Shown here piece after piece: positions 28,265 through 36,771 of a stretch of DNA of 64,000 nucleotides. Source of the DNA: Corynebacterium uberis. Lineage in GTDB: Bacteria > Actinomycetota > Actinomycetes > Mycobacteriales > Mycobacteriaceae. Under the pieces are notes generated by a model. It had not been told where the DNA came from, made no database searches, and was given only the letters and a program-made list of their open reading frames with translations. Both the position numbers and the translations under genes were made by a program. The stretch lies in assembly GCF_020616335.1 (NCBI RefSeq), contig NZ_CP085051.1, positions 1,364,001 to 1,428,000 on the forward strand, given 5' to 3'. Position 1 is the stretch's first letter; every line of letters begins with the position of its first letter.

Positions 28265-30299
28265 GGAGAGCCTCGCTCGGCTGATCATTGATGCGATCTG
28301 CCACCCATGCGCTGATGAGCTCCACCGCCTCATCCACCGGCACCCCATTGATCTGGGAGCCATCAAGGAACCGGAAGCTGACCGCGCCCGCGTCCACGTC
28401 GCGCCCACCAGCCAGCAGCATGAAGGGCACCTTGCCGGTGGTGTGGTTGCGAATCTTCTTTTGCATGCGATCGTCAGAGGTATCCACCTGAGCGCGGATG
28501 CCACGCTGGCGCAGCTTGTCTGCAACCATTTCCAGGTGCCCACAGAACTCATCAGCCACCGGGATTCCCATCACCTGGTGGGGTGCCAGCCAGGCCGGGA
28601 AGGCACCCGCGTAGTGCTCCAGCAGGACCCCGAAGAACCGCTCGATAGAGCCGAACAGGGCGCGGTGGATCATGATCGGACGCTTCTTCGAGCCATCCGG
28701 GGCGGTGTACTCCAACCCAAATCGCTCGGGGAGATTGAAGTCCAGCTGCACGGTCGACATCTGCCAGGTCCGGCCGATCGCGTCGCGCGCCTGTACGGAG
28801 ATCTTCGGACCATAGAAGGCCGCTCCGGCGGGATCCGGGACCAACTCCAAACCGGAAGCGGTAGCAACGTCGCGCAGGATCGTCGTGGCCCGCTCCCAGA
28901 CCTCATCACTGCCCACGTACTTGTTGGGGTCCTTGGTAGACAGCTCCAGGTAGAAGTCATCCAGGCCGTAGTCCTGAAGCAGGGAGATGATGAACTCCAG
29001 CACGCTGGTCAGCTCGGCCTCCAGCTGCTCCTCGGTGCAGTAGATGTGGGCATCATCCTGGGTAAAGCCGCGGGCGCGGGTCAGCCCGTGGATCACGCCG
29101 GATTTTTCATAGCGGTAGACGGTGCCGAACTCGAATAGCCGCAGCGGCAGCTCCCGGTAGGACCGACCCCGGGAGGCGAAGATGAGGTTGTGCATGGGGC
29201 AGTTCATGGGCTTGACGTAGTAGTCCTGGGCAGGTTTGGTCTCCTGGCCCTGCTCATCGACTTCCCCATCAAGCTGCATCGGGGGGAACATGCCATCGGA
29301 GTACCAGTCCAAGTGACCGGACTTTTTAAACAACTCGCCCTTGGTCACGTGGGGGGTGTTCACAAAGGAGTACCCGGCGGCGATGTGGCGACGGCGGGAA
29401 TGCTCCTCCATCTCCAGGCGCACAATGCCGCCATCAGGGTGGAACACCGGGAACCCGGAGCCAATCTCATCGGGGAAGCTAAACAGGTCCAGCTCCTGAC
29501 CCAGCCGGCGGTGATCGCGCTTTTCCGCCTCTTCGAGCATGGTCTGGTAGCTCTCCAGCGCCTCCTTGGACTCCCAGGCGGTGCCGTAGATGCGCTGCAA
29601 GCCGGCGTTGGACTGGTCACCGCGCCAATATGCCGCGGACGTGCGCGTCAGCGCGAACGCGGGAATATACCGGGTGGTGGGAACGTGGGGGCCGCGGCAC
29701 AGGTCAAACCATTCCGTTTCACCGGTGCGCGGGTTGACATTGTCATAGGCGGTCAGCTCGCCCTCGCCGACCTCCGTGGCTTCGTCAGAATCCGGGGCCA
29801 CGCTGCCCTTGTCTTCGATGAGCTCAAGCTTGTAGGGCTCAGCGGCCAAGGCCTGGCGGGCCTCGTCCTTGGATTCCCATACTCGGCGCTCGAAGCGCTG
29901 CCCGGACTTGATGATCTTTTTCATCCGCTTTTCCAGCGTGCGCAGATCTTCCGGCGTGAACGGCTCCGCAACGTCGAAGTCGTAGTAGAACCCGCCCTCA
30001 ATGGCCGGCCCGATCCCCAGCTTGGTACCGGGGAATTCTGCCTGCACCGCCTGGGCAAGCACGTGCGCGCAGGAGTGGCGGATGACGCTGCGGCCGTCTT
30101 CAGTGTTGGCCGCAACGGCAGTGACCGTCTCCGCCTCGGTCGGGGTGTAGGACAGATCCCGAAGCACCCCGGCGGCATCCTTTACGCACACAATGGCCTC
30201 AGGCCCCTTGTTGGGCAGGTCATAGTCGCGCAAGGCGCGCCCGACGGGGGTACCTGCAGGTACCTCAAAGGCGGATAGTTTCTCGGCGGAGTTCACCAT
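28248..30299 (-). CDS. thrS: Threonyl-tRNA synthetase
   Basis: Class II synthetase, 683 residues. Order: N-terminal TGS domain (to about 75), editing domain with [11 protein letters not shown], catalytic core with the zinc ligands in MNCPMHN (Cys), HGLTRARGF (His) and [13 protein letters not shown] (His), and the anticodon-binding domain starting near 590. ATG at 30299 is chosen because AGGAG lies seven bases upstream and [16 protein letters not shown] begins the TGS domain; the in-frame upstream ATG at 30464 adds unrelated sequence. First gene of the thrS-HIT-pgsA-patA-pimA operon. Confidence 0.97.
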   Translation of the reverse strand: MVNSAEKLSAFEVPAGTPVGRALRDYDLPNKGPEAIVCVKDAAGVLRDLSYTPTEAETVTAVAANTEDGRSVIRHSCAHVLAQAVQAEFPGTKLGIGPAIEGGFYYDFDVAEPFTPEDLRTLEKRMKKIIKSGQRFERRVWESKDEARQALAAEPYKLELIEDKGSVAPDSDEATEVGEGELTAYDNVNPRTGETEWFDLCRGPHVPTTRYIPAFALTRTSAAYWRGDQSNAGLQRIYGTAWESKEALESYQTMLEEAEKRDHRRLGQELDLFSFPDEIGSGFPVFHPDGGIVRLEMEEHSRRRHIAAGYSFVNTPHVTKGELFKKSGHLDWYSDGMFPPMQLDGEVDEQGQETKPAQDYYVKPMNCPMHNLIFASRGRSYRELPLRLFEFGTVYRYEKSGVIHGLTRARGFTQDDAHIYCTEEQLEAELTSVLEFIISLLQDYGLDDFYLELSTKDPNKYVGSDEVWERATTILRDVATASGLELVPDPAGAAFYGPKISVQARDAIGRTWQMSTVQLDFNLPERFGLEYTAPDGSKKRPIMIHRALFGSIERFFGVLLEHYAGAFPAWLAPHQVMGIPVADEFCGHLEMVADKLRQRGIRAQVDTSDDRMQKKIRNHTTGKVPFMLLAGGRDVDAGAVSFRFLDGSQINGVPVDEAVELISAWVADRINDQPSEALLAQRR

Positions 30300-30501
30300 A
30301 GGTCTCCTGCGCTCCTTTGCGCTTGGGTGGGGACGGCGGCATACCGGGCCGCAATCACCCACGTGTGGTCGCACGACAATACTGTTCGCGGGCACGCGCG
30401 GCATGCACCCATGGCATGGCAGGACCGAGGTGCCGGAGCCACGCACAGATGCTGCCTGGTGCACGCACCCGACAGTCGTGCGTCGATCTTACTCGGTCCG
30501 A

Positions 30502-31761
30502 CTAGCCTTCCAGCAGCCCGGCTCCCCAGTAGGCGTCCCGCCCGGGATCACTCGCGCTGACCCCCGGGGTGACAAAGTAGACCGCCGAGCCGATGTGGGT
30601 AATCCACTCATTGAGCCGATCGGCCTGATCCAGGCGCCGCTGAATGGGAATGAACTGACGCGTGGGATCCTTTTGGAAGCAGATGAAAATCTGCCCCGTG
30701 TTCGAGGTCGCCCCGGTGGCGGGGTCCGGCTGAATATCCCAGTTAAACGGGCGGCGCAGGATCCGCTGTTCCGGGTGGTCGGCAGGAGGGGTTGCCCGCG
30801 CCATGTGGCTGTTGGGGTCAATGAGGGTCAACCCGGAGGCGTCCGCGGCCTGGAAGTCCGCGGGGGTGAACTCATCCCCACCGGACAGCGGGGCGCCGTG
30901 GACGAGGTCACGGCCAACCACTACTTCACGGGAAGGCCGATCCAGGATCTCCCAGGTGTCCTGATTCATGAAAATGCGGCGCACCACCATGGCCGTGCCG
31001 CCGCGCGCCCAGGCGGGCCCCTGGTCGATCCACACCTGCTGGGCAAATTCCTCGTCGGTATGCGGGTTGACGGTGCCGTCCTTCTGCCCAAAGAGATTTC
31101 GCGCGGTCTGCCCACGGCCAACGCCGTCCGCGTGGAGGAATCCCTGCTGGAGCCACCCGGTGGTCACGTATTCCTTGCCGGACCGGATCATGTGGCGCAT
31201 GGCGTGGGCCACCCCCAGGGGATCATCCCCACAGATCTGCAGCACCAGATCCGACTGACCCCACTGCGGATCGAGCTTGTCGTGGGCGAACGCCGGGATG
31301 GGGGCGAGCCAGGAGGGGCGCTGCTTGGTAAGCCCCGCGACGTCGAAAAGCCGCGGCCCAAAGCCACAGGTGATGGTCAAGTTTGCGGGGCTGGTGGTCA
31401 GCTCCGGTTCGAGGCTTCCCACCGGGGTGTTGCCCGTGCATAGCGCGCGCGCATCCTCGGTCCACAGTCGCATGAGGCGCTTGATGCCCGCACGGTCGAC
31501 CCCCTCGTGGAAATTGAACGCCAAAAGGTTGACGTGTGCCTGGGACGGCGTTTGCACGCCCGCCTGGTGGACGCCGTCGAAGGGCACCTGCTGATCGGCA
31601 AGCCAGGCGTCATCGTGCTGGTCCTGGCCGTCATCGTGCTGGGGGCTCGCACACGCGCTCACCGCCATTCCTCCAACCCCCGTAGCCGCAGAGGCGGCAA
31701 GGAAACCACGCCGGGAAACGGTGTGGTGCTTCGCGGGTTCGATATGACGGTGGGTGCTCAC
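30502..31761 (-). CDS. Tat-exported Dyp-type heme peroxidase
   Basis: A 419-residue dye-decolorising peroxidase. The N-terminus carries a twin-arginine signal (SRRGFLAASAATG) followed by a cysteine (SACASP) that could be lipidated. Dyp landmarks: GQKDGT (the GxxDG motif), proximal-heme region SHMARATPP with RILRR after it, and the C-terminal GQIFICFQKDPTRQFIPIQRRL. It would act outside the membrane on heme or peroxide. Third gene of a CopC-PCuAC-DyP cassette, 60 bases after PCuAC. EfeB-like proteins in iron-uptake systems are related, but no EfeU/EfeO gene is here. Confidence 0.92.
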   Translation of the reverse strand: MSTHRHIEPAKHHTVSRRGFLAASAATGVGGMAVSACASPQHDDGQDQHDDAWLADQQVPFDGVHQAGVQTPSQAHVNLLAFNFHEGVDRAGIKRLMRLWTEDARALCTGNTPVGSLEPELTTSPANLTITCGFGPRLFDVAGLTKQRPSWLAPIPAFAHDKLDPQWGQSDLVLQICGDDPLGVAHAMRHMIRSGKEYVTTGWLQQGFLHADGVGRGQTARNLFGQKDGTVNPHTDEEFAQQVWIDQGPAWARGGTAMVVRRIFMNQDTWEILDRPSREVVVGRDLVHGAPLSGGDEFTPADFQAADASGLTLIDPNSHMARATPPADHPEQRILRRPFNWDIQPDPATGATSNTGQIFICFQKDPTRQFIPIQRRLDQADRLNEWITHIGSAVYFVTPGVSASDPGRDAYWGAGLLEG

Positions 31762-31821
31762 GGGTACGAGTGTCCTTTCACAGCGGAGACGACGGATGTC
31801 GGGGGCTAAGTACGCCAGCTT

Positions 31822-32517
31822 TTAGTGCTGGTGCTCCGCGTGCTCGCCCTGATCCTTCATGTCATGCCCCTTCATGTCATGGCCATTCATGTCGTGGCCC
31901 TTCATGCCGTGATCACCGTGCTCGCCGGCCTTGTCCGCACCACCGTGATCCAGGTCCCCGTAGTTCTCCTCGCCAGCGGCGATGACACGCACCGGAACCT
32001 CCGGCACCTCCACCTCGCCGGCATCCGTGGTCAGGGTGAGGGTCACCGTGTCGCCGGAGGCCACCGGGTGCGCATAGCCCATGATCATCATGTGGTCGGC
32101 GCCCGGCGCAAGCTCATAAGTGCCGTTGGCGGGCACCACAAAGCCGCCGGGCTTTTCCTGCATGACGCCGTTGACAACCTCGTGCAGCTGGTAGGTAGCC
32201 GTACCCAGCGAGCTGGTCAGCCCCGTGATGCGGACGTCCTTATCCGTGTGGTTGACCAGGGTGCCAAAAACCGCGGTCATGTCATTGTCCGTGCCCTTAG
32301 CGCGTACGACGCCGCGCTCAAAGGTCACCATCGAATCGTTGTGCTCGCCTGCCGCGTTGCTCGTCGTCTTCGGTGCGGCCGCCGTGGGGTTGGCGGCAGG
32401 ACTGGTGTTGGTGGACGGCTGCTCGTCGGGCGAGCAGGCGGCCAGGCCGGCACCCACCAGCACGGTCGCACACAAGACACCAAGCGCGGTGGAACCCTTA
32501 CGTACATTCACAGACAT
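31822..32517 (-). CDS. Copper chaperone PCuAC lipoprotein with His/Met-rich tail
   Basis: A 231-residue periplasmic-type copper(I) carrier. A lipobox (LAAC near residue 28) anchors it. The PCuAC pattern H-x(n)-M...H-x-M is visible as YQLHEVVNGVMQEK then LAPGADHMMIMG. The last 35 residues are a metal-binding tail of repeated G-H-D-M-K/N units ending in HAEHQH, likely to bind extra copper. ATG at 32517 was chosen over a TTG two codons upstream. It starts 15 bases after copC and is followed by the DyP gene. Likely role: handing copper between CopC and a membrane target. Confidence 0.9.
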   Translation of the reverse strand: MSVNVRKGSTALGVLCATVLVGAGLAACSPDEQPSTNTSPAANPTAAAPKTTSNAAGEHNDSMVTFERGVVRAKGTDNDMTAVFGTLVNHTDKDVRITGLTSSLGTATYQLHEVVNGVMQEKPGGFVVPANGTYELAPGADHMMIMGYAHPVASGDTVTLTLTTDAGEVEVPEVPVRVIAAGEENYGDLDHGGADKAGEHGDHGMKGHDMNGHDMKGHDMKDQGEHAEHQH

Positions 32518-32532
32518 TGTCAAAGCCCTTTT

Positions 32533-33105
32533 CTAGTGTTGTTCTTGCTGATTCTGACGCCGTTGCCGCCACACCCATCCGCCGGCAAGCGCTGCGACTA
32601 CGGCCACCACGCCCGCGGCTACCGCAGCCACCGTCGCCGCCGTGGCGCCGGATTCCGACGCCCCCTCGGCGGACGGAGCAGCTGCCGAGTCGGCGGACTG
32701 CGCCGCGGCGGAGCCAGGCTCACCCGCAACGCTAAAGGTGGTCATACCGCGGGTCGCATGCCCGTCGGAGGACGTGATCTGAAAACCGATGGTGTAGTCG
32801 CCTGGCCCCGGGTTGAGATCCGTGGGGAGCTCAACGCTGACATCGCGCCCCCGCAAAGTCGGCTCACCCCGGAAGAGAATCTCCCCTCCTCCTGTCCGCG
32901 ACACCGCCACGGTATTGAAGGTGTCACGCGGAATGCCGGAAAAGGTCAGAGTGATCTGGTGGGGAAACTGCGCAACGGTGGCCCCTACTCCGGGCTCGGC
33001 ACTGATGACTACGTCATGTGCCTGGGCAAGAGGCGCCACGGTACTAAGCATAAATAAGCCCCCTGCCATGACACAGCCAAGCCGTGCACGTGTGCGCTGT
33101 GGCAC
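32533..33105 (-). CDS. CopC-domain copper-binding protein, membrane anchored
   Basis: A 190-residue exported protein. The signal peptide ends around AQA, leaving an N-terminal His (HDVVISAEPG), the usual Cu(II) ligand of CopC proteins; the C-terminal part of the domain has SSDGHATRG, providing another ligand. An Ala/Ser-rich linker and one transmembrane helix (about 155-178) follow, ending in a basic tail. GTG at 33105 has a GAGGTGAG site. First gene of the copper/DyP cassette; no CopD domain is fused or adjacent. Confidence 0.9.
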   Translation of the reverse strand: MPQRTRARLGCVMAGGLFMLSTVAPLAQAHDVVISAEPGVGATVAQFPHQITLTFSGIPRDTFNTVAVSRTGGGEILFRGEPTLRGRDVSVELPTDLNPGPGDYTIGFQITSSDGHATRGMTTFSVAGEPGSAAAQSADSAAAPSAEGASESGATAATVAAVAAGVVAVVAALAGGWVWRQRRQNQQEQH

Positions 33106-33240
33106 GCTGTCTCACCTCACTTTTCTTCACGCCGGACAGCTGGCGCTTAGGTAGCAACCGGGAACATCCCGATGCTCGCATCTGCCATTGTCCACCGAGC
33201 GGGCCTATGAAGGCCAACCCGGGCGTGACCCCAGGCGAAT

Positions 33241-33266
33241 TACCGGGCATGGCGCCATGCCCGGTA
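33241..33266. repeat. Perfect 26-base palindrome
   Basis: TACCGGGCATGGC is followed directly by its reverse complement, with no spacer. It lies 136 bases before the copC start and 169 bases after the end of the tRNA-Val terminator. There is no U-run on either side, so an operator or a protein-binding site is as likely as a terminator. Confidence 0.8.
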
Positions 33267-33434
33267 CTGGAGTAGTCGACACAATCGGCCAAGTAGTTCC
33301 CCAGTTGCCAGGCGAGCGCACTCCCACCTGGGCACTAACGGTATGAGCCCCCTGCGGGCAGCAACGGTGCGCGCAGGCAAACGGCGTGCGCCTTTAGCCT
33401 TTAAGCCCTGCATCCCCCACCGGAAATGCAAAAA

Positions 33435-33459
33435 GACGGGAACACTAAGTGTTCCCGTC
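33435..33459 (-). terminator. Rho-independent terminator of tRNA-Val(CAC)
   Basis: GACGGGAACAC and GTGTTCCCGTC form an 11-base stem with a three-base loop, followed on the minus strand by TTTTT. It starts four bases after the tRNA CCA end. Confidence 0.9.
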
Positions 33460-33462
33460 ATG

Positions 33463-33537
33463 TGGTGGTCCCAGCTGGGATCGAACCAGCGACCTTTCCG
33501 GTGTGAACGGAACGCTCTTCCACTGAGCCATGGGACC
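33463..33537 (-). tRNA. tRNA-Val(CAC)
   Basis: Cloverleaf with acceptor GGTCCCA/TGGGACC, anticodon loop TTCACAC (anticodon CAC, reads GUG), T loop TTCGATC, and an encoded CCA end. 75 bases. Confidence 0.95.
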
Positions 33538-33947
33538 GCATCCAAACCGTGCCGCGATCAAGCACTTCATGCGGCCGGTGGTGCGGGATTCAAGGTAGCA
33601 CGGAGGCGCTCCCACCGCGAAATCCGCTGGTCTTTGCCCCGGCGAGGACCCGCATAGCCCCTTCGCAGGGCTTTCCCGGGTAGGGGCGGCGTCTCACCTT
33701 GCCGCGGCATCGAAGCACTACCGACGCACTAACGACGCCACCGCCACCCCCCGGCACGCCCGCAGCAGCAGTGCCGTCACACCCATTCCCGCCGCGCCCA
33801 TGCCGGCCCGCACAGGGTCCTCGCGCCCCCGCCGTTCACCCCCGCGCTGGGGAGGAACCCAGGCGATTTGTACCGATTGGTGGAGTCAGGCTAAAGTTTG
33901 TCAACGCACAACGGCCTTGAGCTTTTTGCCTTATAGGCCAGGTGCGT
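33538..33947. other. Intergenic region between divergent tRNA units, no gene found
   Basis: 410 bases. The right end carries the probable promoter of the + strand tRNA cluster. No reading frame shows a recognisable protein. Confidence 0.55.
33868..33897 (+). promoter_or_regulatory. Probable promoter of the tRNA cluster
   Basis: TTGTAC (33868-33873) and TAAAGT (33892-33897) with an 18-base spacer; transcription would start about 40 bases before tRNA-Gly. Confidence 0.5.
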
Positions 33948-34023
33948 GCGGATGTAGCGCAGTTGGTAGCGCATCACCTTGCCAAGGTGAGGGTCGCGAG
34001 TTCGAGTCTCGTCATCCGCTCCA
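33948..34023 (+). tRNA. tRNA-Gly(GCC), copy 1, with encoded CCA
   Basis: Acceptor GCGGATG/CATCCGC, anticodon loop TTGCCAA (GCC), T loop TTCGAGT. The body is identical to the two later copies, but only this one has an encoded CCA. Confidence 0.95.
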
Positions 34024-34052
34024 GGTTATCGCCCTTGTTGGTGGTTTCCCCG

Positions 34053-34124
34053 GCGCGATTAGCTCAGCGGGAGAGCGCTTCCCTGACACGGAAGAGGTCA
34101 CTGGTTCAATCCCAGTATCGCGCA
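34053..34124 (+). tRNA. tRNA-Val(GAC), copy 1
   Basis: Acceptor GCGCGAT/ATCGCGC fully paired, anticodon loop CTGACAC (GAC), 72 bases without encoded CCA (CGG follows the discriminator A). Confidence 0.95.
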
Positions 34125-34158
34125 CGGATCATTCCGGTTGTTGCCGGGATTATCTTTT

Positions 34159-34231
34159 GCGGATGTAGCGCAGTTGGTAGCGCATCACCTTGCCAAGGTG
34201 AGGGTCGCGAGTTCGAGTCTCGTCATCCGCT
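34159..34231 (+). tRNA. tRNA-Gly(GCC), copy 2
   Basis: Identical 73-base body to copy 1; the 3' end is not followed by CCA (CTGG follows), so CCA must be added enzymatically. Confidence 0.95.
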
Positions 34232-34263
34232 CTGGCACTGAGTGCCCGAGGCGGTAACGCCAC

Positions 34264-34337
34264 GGTGGAATGGCCGAGTGGTGAGGCAACGGTCTGCAAA
34301 ACCGTGCACACGGGTTCGATTCCCGTTTCCACCTCCA
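34264..34337 (+). tRNA. tRNA-Cys(GCA)
   Basis: Acceptor GGTGGAA/TTCCACC, anticodon loop CTGCAAA (GCA), T loop TTCGATT, encoded CCA end. 74 bases. It lies between the two copies of the Val-Gly duplication. Confidence 0.95.
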
Positions 34338-34372
34338 CGATTGTCGTGTCACACCAGGCACGGGCAATGCGA

Positions 34373-34444
34373 GCGCGTTTAGCTCAGCGGGAGAGCGCTT
34401 CCCTGACACGGAAGAGGTCACTGGTTCAATCCCAGTATCGCGCA
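34373..34444 (+). tRNA. tRNA-Val(GAC), copy 2, with acceptor-stem mismatch
   Basis: Same as copy 1 except base 6 (A to T at 34378), which gives a U-U mismatch at position 6:67 of the acceptor stem. It may still fold, or may be decaying. Confidence 0.88.
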
Positions 34445-34478
34445 CGGATCATTCCGGTTGTTGCCGGGATTATCTTTT

Positions 34479-34551
34479 GCGGATGTAGCGCAGTTGGTAG
34501 CGCATCACCTTGCCAAGGTGAGGGTCGCGAGTTCGAGTCTCGTCATCCGCT
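34479..34551 (+). tRNA. tRNA-Gly(GCC), copy 3
   Basis: Identical 73-base body to copies 1 and 2; no encoded CCA (CTCT follows). Confidence 0.95.
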
Positions 34552-34558
34552 CTCTGTT

Positions 34559-34600
34559 CTCCACCCCGTACGGCGTGTCCGTCCGGGGTGGAGTTGTTTG
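34559..34600 (+). terminator. Probable terminator of the tRNA cluster
   Basis: CTCCACCCCG (34559-34568) pairs with CGGGGTGGAG (34584-34593), followed by TTGTTTG. It lies between the last tRNA and the RibD-like gene. Confidence 0.6.
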
Positions 34601-34613
34601 TAGGGTGGCAGGC

Positions 34614-35324
34614 ATGTCTGTTGCATTTTGCGTTGATCCGACGGTGGCTGATCTCATCGGCCCGACCGCGCCGGTGGGCCACCCGGAGGTGCGCGCCGTG
34701 GCGATCATGGCGGCGACGGGGAGTGCGACTGTGCAGGGCCGCTCTGGCACGTTGGGCACGGCGCGAGATTCGGCCTTGCTTGCGGGTTTGCGTTCCTGGG
34801 CCGATGCCATTGTGGTCACGGGGGCGACCGTGCGTAACGAGTCTTATGGGCCGGTGGATGTGCCTGCCCAGGCCCGCCGCGAGCGGGTGGCGCGCGGGCA
34901 GCGGGAGCTTCCGGTGCTGTGCGTGGTCTCGCGGAAGCTGGAGTGGGCGAACCTGCCGGCGGGGGTGGTGGTGACGTCGGAGGAGGCGGCGGCGTCGATA
35001 AGCGCTGACCGCTTGCGTGCAGACGGGTGGGAGGTGCTGGCGGGGGGCAGCGATCCGATCGCCGCACTGCGGCCGAGCTACCCGCGCATCCTCGTCGAAG
35101 GCGGGCCGCACCTGTACGCGGACCTGTTGGCTCGGGAGCTTATCGACGTCTTCCACCTCACCGTCTCCCCTGCACTTCTGCCCAGCGTGGACACTCCCCT
35201 GGTCGCCGGCCACGAGCACAAGCCACCGGTGAATCCTGCGCCACGCTGGCGCCTCGATGGGCTCGCCGCCGACGCAGACGCAATGGTCTATGCGCGCTAC
35301 CGGCGCCCAAACCCCGCCGGGTAA
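34614..35324 (+). CDS. Pyrimidine reductase family protein (RibD C-terminal-like)
   Basis: A 236-residue RibD_C/dihydrofolate-reductase-fold protein. Seen: DAIVVTGATVRNESYGPV near residue 65 and RILVEGGPHLYADLLARELIDVFHLTVSP near residue 160, both typical of riboflavin-type reductases. It lacks the deaminase domain of full RibD. It holds the position of mycobacterial Rv2671 (ribD), directly before aftC. ATG at 34614 has an AGGGTGG site. It carries an exact motif copy (34992) and a one-mismatch copy (35138) only 146 bases apart. Confidence 0.85.
   Translation: MSVAFCVDPTVADLIGPTAPVGHPEVRAVAIMAATGSATVQGRSGTLGTARDSALLAGLRSWADAIVVTGATVRNESYGPVDVPAQARRERVARGQRELPVLCVVSRKLEWANLPAGVVVTSEEAAASISADRLRADGWEVLAGGSDPIAALRPSYPRILVEGGPHLYADLLARELIDVFHLTVSPALLPSVDTPLVAGHEHKPPVNPAPRWRLDGLAADADAMVYARYRRPNPAG
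34992..35003 (-). repeat. Exact copy of dispersed motif (GCGTCGATAAGC on + strand)
   Basis: Inside the RibD-like gene; in the gene frame it codes for A-S-I-S, unlike the usual L-I-D-A reading. Confidence 0.8.
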
Positions 35325-35361
35325 CCGACGGGCACAGGGGCGGCAACGTTACCATGTGTGG

Positions 35362-36771
35362 GTGACCCACGCACCACACACATTGCGCCACCGCCTGTCC
35401 CAGACCTGGCAGGCACACGCCCCGCTGTGCTCGGCCGATTCCGGCTGGTCCACCCCCCGGCGCACCCGGATTGACCGCTACGCCAATCCGATAGCCTGGC
35501 CGCTTGCCGTATGGACCATCCTGGAGGTGGTGTGCGCCCAGGCCGTCATCGGGTCTCAGACGGATGACTTCACCACCGTCCACTCCGCGGCGCGCCGCAT
35601 GCTTGAAGGTGTCCCGGTCTACTCCGAGAATTACCGCTTTGTGGACCCGCATTACCTGTACAACCCCGGGGCCACCGCCATCCTGGCCCCGCTTGGTCTT
35701 GCCGCAGACGTGCCTACCGCACGGATGATCTTCATCCTCCTCAATGCGGCGTGCATCATCGCAGCCCTTGGGATTCTGGTGCGGCTGTGCGGGTGGGCGT
35801 TGCGCAGCTGCGTCTACCCCACCGTGGTGCTGGCTGCCTTCCTGACGGAGTCGGTGCGCAATACGCTGATCTTTTCCAATATCAACGGCGTCCTACTTGC
35901 CCTGCTCGCCGGATTCCTCGTGCTCTTCCTCCACCACCGCGACTGGGCTGCCGGCATCCTCATCGGCTTGGCCATTGTGATCAAGCCACAATTCGCCCCG
36001 CTGCTGATCCTGCCCGCCATGCGCCTCCAGCTCAAGCCTGTCTTCGCCGGCGTGCTGGTGCCCGTGGGGCTCAATGTGGTGGCGTGGCCCCTCGTCCCCG
36101 GGGCAAGCGACTACCTGCACGTGGTCACCCCCTACCTTGGCCAGGTCCGCGACTACGCCAACGCCTCGCTCGCCGGGGTGGCCCAGTACTACGGTATGCC
36201 CGCCGCACTACATCTGCTCTTGTGGGCCAGCCTGGCCGGGTCCGTAGCCATCGGGATCATCGGGCTGGCGCGCTGGCGTGACACCGACCCCACCCTGTGG
36301 GCAATGACCTCCAGCGGCATCCTGCTCGTCGGCGTGTTTCTTCTGTCCTCGTTGGGCCAAAAGTACTATTCCATGTTCCTGTTCCCGCTGCTGCTCACGG
36401 CGCTGATGGGCCGATCGGTCGCACACTCCTGGATGGTCTGGGCCGCCGCCTGGCTCTTCCTCGCCCCGGTTGAACCAGTGTTTGAGAATCATTGGTACAT
36501 ATCACACGTGTTTAATTCACTGGCCGCACCCGTAGGCTGGGCAGGGCTGCTGCTTGCCAGCGCAGCCGTTATCCTCGGATGGTGGTGGGCGGATGCTGCC
36601 GGGCCTCACGTCACGCGGCCAGCCGCTGGGGTAGCTGCGGTGACTCCGGCGACTACAGCGACTGCGGGCTCTGCGAGCGCTGTGGGTTCTGCAGGCTCCA
36701 TGGCAACCGGTGCCCCGAACTCGCCCACCCGCCCCCGCCGCACCACGTCAATCCAGAAAGGAAAGCGATGA
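35362..36771 (+). CDS. aftC: Alpha-(1->3)-arabinofuranosyltransferase, GT87 (AftC-like)
   Basis: A 469-residue polytopic membrane glycosyltransferase (GT-C, GT87/DUF2029). An N-terminal region with TDDFTTVHSAARRMLEGVPVY, SENYRFVDPHYLYNPGATAIL and SNINGVLLALLAGFLVLFL precedes about ten membrane helices; an Ala/Thr-rich cytoplasmic tail ends the protein. By family and by its position between the RibD-like gene and msrB (as Rv2673 in M. tuberculosis), it should branch the arabinan of arabinogalactan from decaprenyl-phospho-arabinose. The start is uncertain: GTG at 35362 is used; GTG at 35356 is also in frame. Overlaps msrB by four bases. Confidence 0.85.
   Translation: MTHAPHTLRHRLSQTWQAHAPLCSADSGWSTPRRTRIDRYANPIAWPLAVWTILEVVCAQAVIGSQTDDFTTVHSAARRMLEGVPVYSENYRFVDPHYLYNPGATAILAPLGLAADVPTARMIFILLNAACIIAALGILVRLCGWALRSCVYPTVVLAAFLTESVRNTLIFSNINGVLLALLAGFLVLFLHHRDWAAGILIGLAIVIKPQFAPLLILPAMRLQLKPVFAGVLVPVGLNVVAWPLVPGASDYLHVVTPYLGQVRDYANASLAGVAQYYGMPAALHLLLWASLAGSVAIGIIGLARWRDTDPTLWAMTSSGILLVGVFLLSSLGQKYYSMFLFPLLLTALMGRSVAHSWMVWAAAWLFLAPVEPVFENHWYISHVFNSLAAPVGWAGLLLASAAVILGWWWADAAGPHVTRPAAGVAAVTPATTATAGSASAVGSAGSMATGAPNSPTRPRRTTSIQKGKR

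Larger units (their letters stand above)
33106..33462. other. Intergenic region upstream of the copper cassette, no gene found
   Basis: 357 bases between copC and tRNA-Val, both on the minus strand. It contains the tRNA terminator (33435-33459) and a 26-base perfect palindrome (33241-33266). Promoter elements of copC could not be assigned with confidence. Confidence 0.6.
34053..34233 (+). repeat. 181-base direct duplication, left copy (tRNA-Val + tRNA-Gly)
   Basis: Matches 34373-34553 at every base except A34058 versus T34378. It covers the whole tRNA-Val, the 34-base spacer and the whole tRNA-Gly. Confidence 0.95.
34373..34553 (+). repeat. 181-base direct duplication, right copy (tRNA-Val + tRNA-Gly)
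   Basis: Right copy of the unit at 34053-34233, offset 320 bases, with one base change. Confidence 0.95.

Noticed and set aside
29190..30278. 362-residue + strand frame over thrS
   Set aside because: Opposite a complete threonyl-tRNA synthetase with all zinc ligands; no own features.
31825..33057. 410-residue + strand frame across PCuAC and CopC
   Set aside because: Lies opposite two recognised genes with signal peptides; its protein has no domain and its His/Val composition mirrors the other strand.
33147..33165. TTAGGTAGCAACC upstream of copC as a DtxR box
   Set aside because: The two half-sites are three bases too close for the DtxR operator.
33948..34600. tRNA gene array as an integration site with a mobile element
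   Set aside because: No integrase, no truncated tRNA fragment elsewhere in the window and normal gene order on both sides.
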